This document shows positions 22,253 through 34,162 of a stretch of 64,000 nucleotides of DNA, one piece after another. Location: assembly GCA_025529335.1 (NCBI GenBank), contig JAMYHX010000287.1, positions 36,336 to 100,335 on the forward strand, in the 5' to 3' direction. Below the pieces are notes generated by a model, which worked only from the letters and a program-made list of their open reading frames with translations, had not been told where the DNA came from and searched no databases. The position numbers were made by a program, and so were the translations under genes. Position 1 is the first letter of the stretch, and each line of letters begins with the position of its first letter. The DNA comes from Rhizopus sp. PT2906. Lineage: Eukaryota > Mucoromycota > Mucoromycetes > Mucorales > Rhizopodaceae.

Positions 22253-23556
22253 CTAATTCAATTTAGTATTGCCCTTTGGAATTTGAGAGGGAGAAACATC
22301 CACATTCTGGTAGCCAATTTGATCGGCGACATACTTGAACACATTAGCCATCGTTTTGTTTGTATCTTGTTGATTTAGATTGCCCAAGTCCCAGTTTTGC
22401 TATTTAAAGAAATGTTAGTCTCAGAATAAGAAAAAGGAATATCATACTTACTTCTACTGTGCTGAGAGTAGAATAGTCTGTAATATAAAATATTAGTCAT
22501 AATCATAAAGATAATAACACAAACTTACGAGAATAGAATGTAGAATCAGTTGTTCCCTTCAAGTTTTCAGGAACTGCGCCCAACAAAAGTGACCAGACCT
22601 TGTTACGAATAGAGTAGCTGTCCGTCTAAACAGCAGTTGATATAACAATATTCTTTTTTTTTTCTACTTTTTTACCTCATCAAATGTGATCAAAATGAGA
22701 ACATTTTCAAGCACATAAGTGTCATTCAAAGTGTTTTCAAAAAACCCGGTCAACCATTTACCAGCAGTAGCAGCATCAGTATCTGATTGAATACATGTTA
22801 TTTCAAGGCTATATAAGATAATATAATATATCGTTACCATGTCCATCATTATCCAAATTGGGAGTATAGCTAATTACATAAGGGGTGGTGATTAGCAACC
22901 ATATCGTAATTCAATTATACAAGACTTACAACATCCAATTAGGGAGGTTCTTGTTGGCAATATCCTTTGCGAATTGAGTAGCTAATGTTATAAAAGTTAG
23001 AGCACAGAGAAAGCGATTTACATTAAGCATTTACCAGGAACAATGTTTTGCAAACGAGTAGAGTTTTTGTTGATAGAGGCATAAGAAACAGCAGGATTAT
23101 GCTTACGGACATAGAGACCTGATTTTGTTCCTGTCCATCCAACAGAGGGAATATCTTCTTGATACAGCTTCCAAGTCAAACCAGCGTTTTCCAAAAGATC
23201 AAAAATAGTCTTGACATTGGCAGGAATATCTTTACTGTTGTCATCAGTAATACCGTAGTTAGTACCACCCGCAGCTGCCACATAGTTGGGTTGAGAAGGA
23301 TGTGTCAGGGCGTTGTAGTTGTCCAAGAGGATACCATACTTTTGAAGATTGGTAAAGCCAGAAGTTTTAGCAACCACATCAAAATCCTATAATTCATCAT
23401 CCGTTTGAACGCGTTCAGCCAAAAGGGAGGTTAAATTACCTGATTCTCGAACCAAATTTGAAGGATATGATCAAACACCTTTCCTTTAGCAGGTGCAGCA
23501 TTGCAAACACCAACAACAGCAGCAATTAAGAAACAGCAACCAGCACCTAACTTCAT
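22253..23556 (-). CDS. secreted acid phosphatase (phosphoesterase family), copy 2
   Basis: Tandem paralogue of the preceding gene with the same exon pattern. Exon 1 (23556-23440) encodes MKLGAGCCFLIAAVVGV, a signal peptide, through ILQIWFENQ. Exon 2 starts at 23386 with DFDVVAKTSGF and carries YNALTHPSQPNYVAAA and YVRKHNPAVSY. Later exons give NWMFYTPNLDNDGH joined to DTDAATAGKW, then LENVLILITFDE, SLLLGAVPENLKGTTDSTF and a final QNWDLGNLNQQDT exon. The product is about 310 residues. The HDT triad and THPSQPNY block are the family's catalytic and metal-binding landmarks. Its location beside the SPX-RING gene suggests shared phosphate control, which is inference. Both copies appear intact. Confidence 0.88.
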
Positions 23557-25159
23557 TTTTATGTGTAAAGTACAATTCAAAGGAAAAATGAAGGTGCTTT
23601 ATATATACTTTAGCAAATATACACCATCGGTAAGGCAAGGATAGCTAGATTTGACTCTATGTTGCACCATGGTTACTCTTTTTACACAATAATCCAATCG
23701 TGTTCTTTCATTTTGTCAGCCAATGCTGTCTGAAGCGTTATCTTTTTTCTTTTAATTAACAATGCATTGTGGTGTTACTGCTACCTAAGCGTTACCTCAC
23801 ATGGACATCCTCTCTTTGTTTTCTGTCTCTATCCTTTCTAGATACCCTAAACACTTAATATGCTCATGTTCAAACATGATTTATCTAGAGTGGATTGCAA
23901 TTATACTTACTAATATAATCTATCGTTCATGAAAAGGATAGTTAAACCAAGAAATTGGTATTCCCTTCTGTGACTCCCCCCCTGTCTGTGGTCATTAAAG
24001 ACCTTTTCCCTTGTAACATAAAAAAAACCTCCTCTCTTCCTAAAAGTATTTGCCACATTGCCCTCTTGGTAGGTTAATATTTATCTTTTATGCATTGAAA
24101 GTATGACACACATGCGAAAATCTTTCTTTAGGCTCAAAATCAATCGCAATCGCAGGTATAACAAACAGTTGTGTTCCCTTTTTCTTCCCTTTTTCTACGC
24201 CCAAATATGTATCAAAGGGCAAATGAATTTCCGTGTGATGGATGCATTTGTTAAACATAAATCACAAAGTGACATTTATTTGAAGACCAATCTGATATCC
24301 TTTTGCCTTACACATGTTCATTTAGCCATATTGCCTCTCCTTTTGTCATTTGCCACAATCGTTTTTTAGCGCATTTTTGAGGACAAAAATCATCTCCCTC
24401 TCTCTATTTACTGTTTTTGAAGGTTGATGTTGATGTATGACTCTTGTAAGAGGTTGAGCTATTCGAGGTATCCCTTATTGAATTTTTTTTAGTTTTAAAT
24501 GATCCCTTGCTCTTGTTTATAGTGTTACCTTGTTAATCCAACCAAGGTGTAAATCTTCATTTTCTCATTAGGCGTAAATACTTTAGGATCGCTTGAAAGT
24601 AAGTCTGTTAATGTTGTGTTGTCATAAAGTAATTTATTTAAAGACTCAATTGCTTCAATTGTCTTTGGTTGAAGATTCCTTTTTATAAACTATGTAAGTC
24701 ATTTCTCTGTTATTTATCAGTTAAACCTACATTCTGATACAAGCTTTTAATCTAAAAGCGAGACAAGATAAAAACAACTCTTGGACCAATCAAAAATCAT
24801 CTTGATATTTATTACAATGGGCAAAACGAAGCATAATGTCAGATGCGTACCTGAACAATATTCGTGAGCAGATTAATCTATACATCGATTTGCAAATAGC
24901 AATAATAATAATAGAGACAGAATGAAGGCTTCTTTCTTTAATGATTGTTCTTAAGCTATAGACCTAGCATCACGTCAATCATGTTTTTATAGCCGTCTAA
25001 TTTTTATTCTCAGCTTGTCTCGTTTTTAACTGTACTCAGCTTCAAGGCAAGCTTTTTTTTTCTTCTTTTTCCTCTTCTCAAAGCATAAATATTCTATCTT
25101 TTGTATTCTACTCTTTTCTCTTTCTCTTATTTTTTTCTTTTCTACTTTTTTAAAGAAGG
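23557..25159. other. 1.6-kb intergenic region
   Basis: No gene recognised. The left side is the promoter of phosphatase copy 2 and the right side, strongly T-rich from about 25050, is the promoter/5' UTR of the membrane-protein gene. An 88-codon open frame at 24103-24369 has no motif and no codon-like pattern and was not called. Confidence 0.4.
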
Positions 25160-26312
25160 ATGGAAGGTATAGAAAATATGCATACAGACAATTATAATAG
25201 TGTTAACCATTCTTTCTCATTAGACCTGTCAAAGCAACACATTCCTTCATGTCAATCTTCCATAAACTGTACTATTCACTATACACCTTGTTTAACTGAA
25301 CCATGCATAAAAACAGCAACAAATGAATGTACTACAACTTGCACAGTGAAAAATTACCAACACGTCGTTGCTCGTGACATTAGTACTGCGTCACATACAA
25401 CAAACGTCGCGTTGATTGCAGGTTTAATATCCGGTCTTGTGTCCTTTACGCTTACAGCACTATTAATTGCTCTGTTTATTTACCGAAAAAGGAAATGTTT
25501 GAGATTGCATCGACCCGAAGAGCCTCCTTTGAGCGAGATATCACCATCACTATCATCTCCATCTTCATCTAGATTTATGCATGAAAAACAGGTAAGAAAC
25601 TACAACCTTTGATTTAAGGAGGAGAGCTCTGTCTACCTTTTCCGGACAATATGGTCTATTAGAAAATAAGGAGAACTGATGTTAATTAACTTTATAAAAT
25701 TAGATACCAGTGGACTATAGCCATCCAGACTCACCGTTTATCATCAGCGCACAATCATTACAGATACCTCATTTGGATATACCAGAATCACCCGTCCTCG
25801 CCAGTCACATCCTGCGCCGATCACTCAATCTTCATCAGACTCAGCCGGCATTTGCTAAGCCTGTGAACAGATCCTCCTCTGTGAAATTGACAAAATACGA
25901 TTATTATCCTCAGATGATACCCGTTGATGTCGAACTCCGTCGTGCTGTCTCTGTCAAGAAGAACAATTCGACTGCTTCTCACACTAGTTCAGTCACACGA
26001 ATCGGAAGTGTTCATTCTGACAAGATTGTCTGTGCAAAACCAATGATTGTTCATATCCGTCGTAAGGAAGATACGAAAAAAATCGAGACTACCCCTGAAC
26101 CATTCTCGGTTGTCTTATCTGATCCGATTCCTTCTGATTCGGTTCCTGCACACATATCGACCTCATCTGTTCACAGCAATAGAAGTGGAAGTATACAATT
26201 CTATTTCTGCCCTTCTACCGAGCAGAGTCAAGTGTCTATACAATCCAATTCTTCTGCTCAATCCACTTTAGCAGATGGTGAAATTACCATCTATTATAAT
26301 ACTTCATCTTGA
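25160..26312 (+). CDS. single-pass membrane protein with cysteine-rich N-terminal part
   Basis: Family not recognised. Two exons, 25160-25591 and 25704-26312, give 346 residues. Residues 35-70 contain seven or eight closely spaced cysteines with an N-glycosylation-type Asn (INCTIHYTPC ... CTTTCTV). A strong hydrophobic segment follows at about 83-107 (NVALIAGLISGLVSFTLTALL), then a basic stop-transfer KRKC. The long C-terminal tail is serine- and proline-rich with basic patches, probably cytoplasmic and phosphorylated. No N-terminal signal peptide is evident, so topology (reverse anchor) is inferred from charge. It may act as a wall or surface sensor, similar in layout to fungal Wsc/Mid2 proteins, but no sequence match supports that. 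Confidence 0.7.
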
Positions 26313-26515
26313 TTTGTATATTGTCTATCTCCCAGTTCATTCTTTTGTGTATATATCCTTCTTTTGTTTATAACATCCTCCCTTTCCATTCTCTTGTGCA
26401 TTTTGAATAAAAAAGACGTGTAAGCATTTTCAAATGATGTTTGATTTTTAAACAAGAGAGATATTAAATAAGTGTATATAAACAAATAAAATTACAATAA
26501 AAAAGGGTGAAGGGA

Positions 26516-28115
26516 TTATGCATGTTCCAATAAATGTCTACTATGTTCTGTTAATGCACTCATACCACATTTTTCCAAGACGGAAGGATCCATGATGTCT
26601 TGATTAACAAAGTAGGTGAGTACACGTTCCAAAAGCTCTAATTGTTCAGCCAATGTCAAATTATTGATAATAGAAGCAAGAATAGTGCCGACGTTCAAAT
26701 GATTTGTCTACAACACGGCATTAGTTTTTGAAAGCATATACTATTGTTTCATATACATATATATATACCTTGATAAAGCTTTGATAGTACATATAAGAAA
26801 AGAAGCCCATGAGGAATTGGCAATCCATACGATCTGTCATACCGCCATGACCAGGAATGGAATGTCCAAAATCCTTTACATTAAATGCACGTTTTACGCC
26901 ACTGGCAAAGAAGCCACCAAAGGGGGCAATCAAGGAAGCAAAACAAGCCATGACCAAAGCATGAAGTTGAACAGGGGCAATCCAGACAGTGGTAATCTGT
27001 TTATGAAGCTATATATAATGAATGAATAAAGATAGTTCTTTTATAATAAATACACTTACCACAGTCTGAATGAATGTCACCCAAGCTTGAGGCAGATTCC
27101 AAGGAACGGCAGTAAAGACAGGATTGACAGGATCACAGCTAATATCAGACCATGCAGACATAGATAGATCCTTATGAATAGGTTAATATCAATATACATA
27201 CAAGAAAATAAAAGCATACCTTGACAGGGCAAATCATATAATTAAATCTCATGAGTAAGGTAGATGCCAAGAATCCGAAAATGAGAGTACAAATCCAAGC
27301 GCCTACGAAACCTTCGACTGTCTTTTTTGGACTGAGCTGAATTAATTGATGTCTGCCCCAAAAGAATCCACAGATATAGGCAAAGATATCGTTACAGATA
27401 ACGAGTGACGTAGGAATAAAGAACCAAATCAATCCTTCCAAGATGTTATTGACGATAAAGTGGCTTTGAAAGACGATAAGTAATAAGGCCATATGCATCC
27501 AACCAAATTGTCGCATCTGACGCTTATAAAGTCCCTTTCTCAAATTAGTCACGAAAAAGACAAAGCCTAGATGAGGTTAGATGCTTTTGAGGGATGATCC
27601 ATGTATTTTTTACCAATGATATACAAGATAAAGCTAATAAATCGGTGATGGGTTGCGAATGGTAATAGTACTGCATCTACGAGTACAACAGACTGAAAGT
27701 AATAAATGATGGATTCACCATAGAGATAGTAAGTTGTTGTCACCAAGAAATACCTAAGAAAATATATATATTATCAATTTCTTAATCATATCTTATATAA
27801 ACTTATATACCAGCTCATCGTTTTAAACCATTTAAAACTACTATCCTTAGCAGGTCCTTGAGCAATCTGAAGTACTTCATTATAGACAGCTGTTGAGATA
27901 GCGATGACCATTAAAATAACCCAGATATGCCCAGAAGCGAGTATCAAGAAAAAGGTGCCAATCATCATCAATGTTGTTACTGTTCTTACCCACCAGTTTT
28001 GCCATTTCTTCTTACTAGACTCGTCTGCTAACAATACCACCTTTTCTTCTTCTTCTTTTGACACTTTTCTTTCTTCTCCTTTGACTAAAGGAGTCTTTCT
28101 TTTTTCTGCTGTCAT
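26516..28115 (-). CDS. cds1: phosphatidate cytidylyltransferase (CDP-diacylglycerol synthase)
   Basis: Converts phosphatidic acid and CTP to CDP-diacylglycerol, the precursor of phosphatidylinositol, phosphatidylserine and cardiolipin; an ER membrane enzyme. About seven exons give roughly 440 residues starting MTAEKRKTPLVKGEERK. A charged N-terminal tail is followed by multiple membrane segments (TLMMIGTFFLILASG, IWVILMVIAISTAVY and others). The family signature is complete: SGVKRAFNVKDFGHSIPGHG followed by GMTDRMD. LSPKKTVEGFVGA is also diagnostic. All exons appear intact. It is divergently transcribed from QCR2 about 1 kb away. A CACGTGAAAA element lies 85 bp upstream of the start. Confidence 0.95.
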
Positions 28116-28199
28116 TTCAAAAAAAAAATTTGCAGAAAAAAAAAAGGATGTATCTGTGGGGTTTGGATTTCTCTTTTTTTTTTGCAGTTGTCACACCGA

Positions 28200-28209
28200 C
28201 ACGTGAAAA
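28200..28209 (+). promoter_or_regulatory. possible inositol/choline-type E-box upstream of CDS1
   Basis: CACGTGAAAA at 28200-28209, 85 bp upstream of the CDS1 start codon. The yeast phospholipid-gene element bound by Ino2/Ino4 is CATGTGAAAT, so this differs in the E-box core but matches the flank style. Whether Mucoromycota use that circuit is unknown; low confidence. Confidence 0.25.
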
Positions 28210-29096
28210 GGCAAACAATGGGAAGTTTGTATTTTTCTTTAACCCCATTATAAAATGTCATGTTCATGTGTCTAATCATTGATAATCACGGTCCCTCTCC
28301 TTTTTAATATGTAACGCGTCAGTCATTCTTGAGGTCACATTTTATAAGTTTACAGGTAATTCATATGTTTATTGGTTAAAGAATCCCTTTTTTTTCCTTT
28401 TCCCTTTCGCTACAAAGAACATCAAAAAATTCTCTTTGGGTATTTCAACTGTTGTTACACAGTCTTTACTGTTCTGTCAGAGTGTTGATAGCATTCAACA
28501 ATGGGCTCTGTGAGATCCACCAGTGTCAAAGAGAATAATATGCTCAGTTTTCTCTTTGTTTCACTCTCATTTAAGAAAGACGCATTCATTATAGAATTCA
28601 TTGTCAAGGTGACAAGCTGATAAATGCGTTCTTTAAACGCGTTTACTGCTGTTAGTCGCTCTAACTGTATCTTTGTAAATCTCAGTTATACTGTATTTTA
28701 CGTTCAAGTGTTTGATAAAGACATCATACTTCGAAACGAAGCTTTCTTGAGCTATTGTAGAACAGATAATATCAATAAAGGGCGAAACGTCATACGGACA
28801 AAGTTACTCATAAAACATTAATAATTCAGTGATATATGAGCATCGACGCTGTAAGTACGCATGAACTGAAGCTCCTACTAGAATATGAAAACGGTGACCC
28901 GATTTAACTCTTATGCACCACTCTGAGTGATGACGTACATGCTCGGAGATTTGAATATTTTTTTTGCCTTTTGATTTCTGAGCCAAAAAAATCCAGGCGT
29001 TCGATTATTGAAAGGAGCCCTAGTAAAAAAAAACCTCGCTTTTTTTTTTCTCCTCCGCAACAAGACAACACCCCACTCTTTTTGAAATATATTATA
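28210..29096. other. intergenic region between CDS1 and QCR2
   Basis: Divergent promoter region. No gene supported. The sequence from 29020 on is a poly(A)/poly(T)-rich 5' UTR of QCR2. Confidence 0.45.
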
Positions 29097-30607
29097 ATGT
29101 TGGCCACATCTCGCAAAGCCATTATTAATGCTGCTTCAAAAGCTACTTATGCCACTGCCGCCACAGCTAATTCTATCAAGATTACCTCAGCTTCTAATGG
29201 CGTAAAGGTTGCTTCTAGCCAAGAACCTGGTCAAACCGCTTCTTTGGCCGTTGTCGTCAATGGTGGTGCTAGAGCTGAAGTTGGAGATAATGCCGGCGTT
29301 GCTCACTTTTTGAAGAACTATGGATTCAAGGTATTTAAAAGCAACCTTAATTTTTAATACAATACTTATACTAATAGCTGTAGAACTCCTACAACCGTAC
29401 TGCTTTCCGTATTGTACGCGAAGCTGAATTAGCCGGTGGTGTCTTATCTACCAACCTCACCCGTGAAACTCTTGTCTATGCTGCTGAATTCTTGAAGGGC
29501 GATGCGTAAGTGTACATGGTTGAGACGTGAAATGACATTAACAGTGTTTCTAGTGAATTATTTGCTGAAATTTTGAGCGACGTTATCACCAAACAGAAAT
29601 ATCAGGAACACGAGTTTGTTGACGTTAGAAACCAAACCGCTTCTGAATCCACTAACGCCTTCGCCAATGCTGAAATTGCTGCCTTGGAAGCTGCCCACAG
29701 CCTTGCCTTCCGCAACGGTCTCGGCAACTCTGTATTTGCCAAAGCTAACAACCACGTCAACAACGCAACCGTCAAGGCCTATGCTCAACAATTGTTTGCT
29801 CAAGGCAACGTTGCCCTTGTTGGTACCGGCATCGAACACGACGCTCTTGTCAACTTGGCCGAGAAGTACTTGAACCTTCCCTCTGGTTCCGGTGCTCAAT
29901 TGAATGCCAGCAAATACTATGGTGGTGAAGCCCGTTTGGAAGGACACAACAACAACTACATCCTTGCCTTCGAAGGTGCTGCTGCTGATTCTGCCGAATT
30001 CGCTGCCCTTCAAGTTCTCCGCCACGCTTTAGGTGGTGAATTGACCGTGAAGCACACCACTGGCGCTGGTCTCTTTGCTCAAGCCAATGCCAGATTTGGT
30101 CAAGATACACAAATCAAGGCCTTCAACCTCGGTTACTCTGATGCTGGTCTCTTTGGTGTTCAAGTCTCTGGTGCTCAAGCTGGTGCTGCCGTTGCCGCTG
30201 CTGCTGAACAATTGAAGGCTGCCAAGAACTTGTCCAACGAAGATTTTGCTAGAGGTGTTGCTCAAGCCAAGTTTGCCGCCACCGCTGGCTATGAGACCCG
30301 CCTTGACCGTCTTCAAACTCTCGGTGCTCAGGTAAAATGGAAATATATACATATGAATGTTACCACTTACATATAATCAAATAGGCTTTCCGTGATGCTA
30401 AATACAGCACTGCTGCTGAATCTATCGCAGCTCTTGAAAAGGTTTCCGCTGCTGATGTTGCAAAGGTATAAGATAAAGAATGTAAAAAAAGAAGAATGTG
30501 GTGTTAACATAACATAGGTTGCTGAGAAATTAACAAAGAGCAAGCCTACCGTTGTTGCTGTCGGTGAACTTCACAAGTTACCTTATGCTGACTCAGTTTC
30601 ATTATAA
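29097..30607 (+). CDS. qcr2: ubiquinol-cytochrome c reductase core subunit 2 (complex III)
   Basis: Mitochondrial inner-membrane complex III subunit of the M16 peptidase fold, without catalytic activity. Five exons (29097-29330, 29384-29505, 29554-30331, 30385-30465, 30518-30607) with matching phases give 434 residues. The N-terminus MLATSRKAIINAASK is a mitochondrial presequence. Conserved features are VVVNGGARAEVGDNAGVAHF, which lacks the HxxEH zinc site of active peptidases, LSTNLTRETLVYAAEFL and a glycine/alanine-rich C-terminal half. The family's C-terminal VVAVGELHKLPYADS is present. The ATG at 29097 was preferred to an upstream in-frame codon because the presequence starts there. Confidence 0.93.
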
Positions 30608-31264
30608 TTAAATTCATGATTAAAAAGGAGAGAAAAGAAACAAAAAGGAAAGAAAAGAGAAAGAAAAAGCAAGATGCTTTTTTGTAATAAATTTTTAGAA
30701 GTCTTTTACACTTTAGTCAGGAATTATTTGCGCACTGATAGAAAAAAAAAAGTATTTTAAAATGATAAAAATGAGCCCACCAAAAGCAAACGAATATTGG
30801 TAAACCAGTTGCATTAAAAGAGTAGACGAAAGTGAGTAAACATGTAAAAGAGATGATTAATGTGCATTAGAGTGAGCAGCGATAACTGACTCGGACAGAG
30901 ACAAAGGAGAGCGAGAATGGAAAGTTTACACTATGTTGAAACTAGAGGTGTATCAAGCAAAGAGGATTCCAAGACTAAATCAGAACGTGTTCCATCGTCC
31001 CATTCACTCTTTTCTAGTACACACTTATCTTTTGAGTTGGTTAAAGTTCTTGTTACGATGTTGACAACTTTAGGGACGTAAAGACTTGGGAAGGGTTACA
31101 AGGTATAATATGCCTTAGGGCTAACTAGGGGAAATGGCTAGTCGTACTCTTTTTTTTTTTTTTTTTTTTGCAAGGACTATTTATAATGGATTTCCTTACA
31201 ACTTTTTCAGTTACGTGTTGTTTATAATAACCAAGATCATTAAGTGTGATTTAACTCCTTCTTT
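30608..31264. other. intergenic region downstream of QCR2
   Basis: QCR2 and the next gene converge here. It is A/G-rich near QCR2 (terminator-like) and has a T run at about 31149-31168. No gene seen. Confidence 0.45.
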
Positions 31265-31769
31265 TTATATAAAATCTTTTAATGCATCCCATTTCTGGTA
31301 TAAAACTGCACCTCTTTGTTCAAGGTATTCTTTACGTTCCATGATTTCTTGGTATAGTTTTTTCTTTTTATTATCCAAATCTCTAAAGGATAAAGATGAA
31401 TAGATAAGACACTATGATATTAGATTACCTTTTAATCTGTAAATACTCTTCCAAATAAGATGCAAATTCACCTTGAAGCCCATGTACGATAGCTTCCCAG
31501 CTTTCTTCATCTAATTCACTGTCGTGATCTTGTTGAGTATTTGCTCTATGGAACAGATTGGCAGAGGAAATGATTTGTGTCTGACTCCCTTGTTGATTTT
31601 GTATATGTTGACTGCTGTCTTCTCGATTCTGAACAGTGAATGTGGCATTGTGTATCGTCTCTTGATTGTTATCTTCCTCTTCTTCTTCGTCATCAAACAT
31701 ATTTGAAGAAGTGTTACCTTCTTGTAAACACCAATCATTTGGCATCAAAAGAGGAGGCGTCTTTGGCAT
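31265..31769 (-). CDS. small acidic coiled-coil protein, unknown function
   Basis: Not recognised. A two-exon model joins an upstream exon ending LEEYLQIK to a second exon after a roughly 45-nt intron that continues DLDNKKKKLYQEIMERKEYL to a stop at 31265. Total is about 160 residues. The N-terminal half is acidic and Gln/Asn-rich with a run FDDEEEEEDNN; the C-terminal 70 residues are charged and helical, consistent with a coiled coil. The start is either 31769 (MPKTPPLL) or 31796. The gene begins only about 60 bp downstream of the methyltransferase stop on the same strand, so its promoter lies within or just after that gene. The consistent splice and codon pattern support it being real. Confidence 0.6.
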
Positions 31770-31829
31770 AAAGGGAAAGAAAAGAGTAGACAACAATTAC
31801 TAATATTTTATTTATTTATGTTTCTTGAC

Positions 31830-32950
31830 CTATTGGGTCATATGACTCCTTGCATAATGGTAATAACGATAACAGACAACACCTTCTAACTCTTCATCTA
31901 TTTTAAAATCCTCGGTGGTTATTAGAGTCAGATCAGGCAAGGAGTTCATCGTGGTCTGAAAGCATTCGACTTCTTCCCAGTGAGTATCTCTTAAAGGTAT
32001 CATGAAATAAAATTCGTTTTTCATTAGCTTGTTCACAGCTATTGGCAAGTATTTTGCATGTTCCATTTCATAAAGCAAATCACTTGCAATGACAATATCA
32101 TATGTCTCTTGCTTTCCTTGATCATTTGCTACTTCAATAAAGTCTAGCTTGGAAAAGGTAGCCCTTGATTGGTTGAGTTGAATATTATAAGCAACATTTT
32201 CTAATACTCTTGGATGATAATCTGTGACATGTACTTGTTGTGCACCCAGCAGATCACAAACTAAACCAACCATACCTGTTCCAGTGCCTAACTCAAGCAC
32301 TCTGCTGTCTGATAGATGTGGTATTAGATTTTCTTGGACAAGCCTTCTAGATAAATAGAAATAGAAAAAGTCAGTCTATATCCTATTGATTATATATATA
32401 TGTGTGTGTATATATGTCTTACTTGGCTAGTAAAGGTGCTGCACCCCATGTCTTGAAGCCTATATCATTTCCTATATAGCAGGGCTCATGTAACTGGATC
32501 GTCCATTCTTTCCGTTCACCATCCGGGTTCAGGTACGGAATATGCCATTTACGAATAATAGATCCCGCAGCTAATAGATTCAGTCCATATAAATCCTTTA
32601 AAACATACGCTCTTACCTCCTCTACCAGACATATGAGCCAATATTCTAGAAGCTCTTTCTATACGCTCATCATCATGATTGTCATCAAAAGTGATATCTG
32701 AGGATACGATCTTTAATAAAAGTGAATTGGTGATGTCATTTGCTCTCCTGATATCATTAAAATTGACAGCACAATGATCTTTCTGTTCTATATCTGTATA
32801 ATTAAGATCTAAATAAACATGTGTCGATAATTCTATTAATTCTTCTAGTTTAGATAAGATGACATCGATTGATTCTTTTTGATTCTTTTTATGAATCAAG
32901 ATTTTCGTTTTGATTTCTTCAATAACATTTAATAAATCTTCTGCTGTCAT
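31830..32950 (-). CDS. family-16 SAM-dependent methyltransferase (probable protein-lysine methyltransferase)
   Basis: Exons 32950-32617, 32570-32423 and 32346-31830 give 332 residues. The N-terminal 110 residues are helical and charged. The catalytic Rossmann domain follows with WTIQLHEPCYIGNDIGFKTW, VLELGTGTGMVGLVC (motif I, SAM binding), VTDYHPRVLENVAYN and IVIASDLLYE. These are hallmarks of the methyltransferase-16 family, whose characterised members methylate lysines on elongation factors, chaperones and other proteins. The exact substrate cannot be told. The first intron is 46 nt, and using it resolves an apparent frame change around 32600. The gene is intact. Confidence 0.82.
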
Positions 32951-33181
32951 TCTTTGGAGAAAAGGAAAAGGGAATAGAAAAAGAAAAAGTTTTTATACAT
33001 CTTTTTATCTTTCGTAGGCGGCGATTCAATGGAAGGGTAAAGAAGATCCCCCCCTTTCCTTTACATGAGTTGCTGTACACCAATCAAAATGAGTAGATAA
33101 AGAGGTCGATTGAAACAAAATTTCTTTTTTTTTTCTCTCCCCTCTCCATCTTTTTTCTTTTTTTTTTTTATATTTATATTA

Positions 33182-33355
33182 ATGTCAAAGCCATCGGATC
33201 CAGAACACCCAACTCAGGAACCTTTTACTTCTCCTGATGAACCTTCTCATGTCAATAACTGTGGCTGTGGCCTATTCTTACTCCCCTTAGCTGCCTTGGG
33301 TGGTTTGATCGATCAAGTGCAAAGAAAGTTTTCTAGACTGTTTTCATCAAAATAA
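33182..33355 (+). CDS. 57-residue protein, unknown function
   Basis: ATG at 33182 after a long T/C-rich leader. The peptide starts MSKPSDPEHPTQEPFTSPDE, then has a Cys-Gly-Cys hydrophobic core (NCGCGLFLLPLAALGGLI) and a basic end (QRKFSRLFSSK). No intron. The leader-ATG context and the low-complexity tract upstream resemble other genes in this window. The hydrophobic patch could be a membrane-associated or lipid-modified segment. Real but unassigned; could be missed by standard gene callers because of its size. Confidence 0.5.
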   Translation: MSKPSDPEHPTQEPFTSPDEPSHVNNCGCGLFLLPLAALGGLIDQVQRKFSRLFSSK

Positions 33356-33398
33356 TATATGTATATTTACAAGGCACACGCGTATTTTATAATATTTT

Positions 33399-33979
33399 CT
33401 AGTATAGATCATTCTGACTTGTATCCACACAAAAGCCTTGGTTATGTAATATTTTACTCTTAATCTTTTCCAGCCTTTCTTTTGCTTCTAATTCTTCTCT
33501 TTGTGCTGCCAATATTTCTTCAACTGGCACTTGCCTTAAATTGATTTCCTCTTCTTTATCCAAATCCTAATACCTCTTTGTTGTCAATAAACTGTCAATG
33601 ATTTATATTATAAAAACTTACAATCTCTCCAAGTAAAACGACATTTTCACCTCTAATCAAAAAAATACCTCGAGGAATGTCACCATAACAGTTTCCGACA
33701 TAAATACGTTCAATAGTATCCTGTAAGACCAAGTTGGCTAATAATAATATGAGTCATGATTGTCTATATTTTTTATACATGTATGATAATAATAATTACC
33801 AAACTGATCAAATGATCTCAGTGTACCAATTAGCTTACGTCCATCTCTTAATACAACCATGAGCTTTTCTTTTGAATAGATTAATCAAAACTATTGTATC
33901 ATATATTTAACAACATACTATCAATACTGTCTATAAGCCCAGTTGACGTAGTAAAGAACGGTCCATTGGTAATCTCCAT
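33399..33979 (-). CDS. lsm1: Sm-like protein Lsm1 (mRNA decapping activator subunit)
   Basis: Cytoplasmic Lsm1-7 ring subunit that binds deadenylated mRNA ends and promotes decapping. Four exons (33979-33919, 33868-33800, 33737-33622, 33566-33399) give 137 residues, a usual Lsm1 size. The Sm1 motif KKLMVVLRDGRKLIGTLRSF is followed by QFANLVLQDTIERI and the Sm2 region GIFLIRGENVVLLGEI. The charged C-terminal helix (EEILAAQREELEAKERLEK) is an Lsm1 hallmark that distinguishes it from Lsm8. It is transcribed divergently from the RecQ helicase, with 183 bp between start codons. Confidence 0.93.
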
Positions 33980-34162
33980 TGTTTTAGTTTCAAAAGAAAT
34001 ATAAAAAAAAAGACATGTATTCTCTCTTAACCTTGTCTCAACACCATTTAAACCGGCGACTAAAAACGCGTCTGAGGTTTAGATTAAAAAAAAAAAGTGA
34101 AATATGCGTAGTTTTTATCTTTTTTTCCATTTCTATCTCTTTTTGTTGTTGTGAACGATAAA

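Noticed and set aside
24103..24369. 88-codon frame in the 23.6-25.2 kb spacer
   Set aside because: No recognisable domain, no intron partner, and composition like the surrounding spacer.
29558..30025. 155-codon minus-strand frame opposite QCR2
   Set aside because: Antisense shadow of the GC-richer QCR2 coding exon.
32575..32616. apparent frameshift in the methyltransferase gene
   Set aside because: Explained by a 46-nt GT-AG intron; frames join cleanly.
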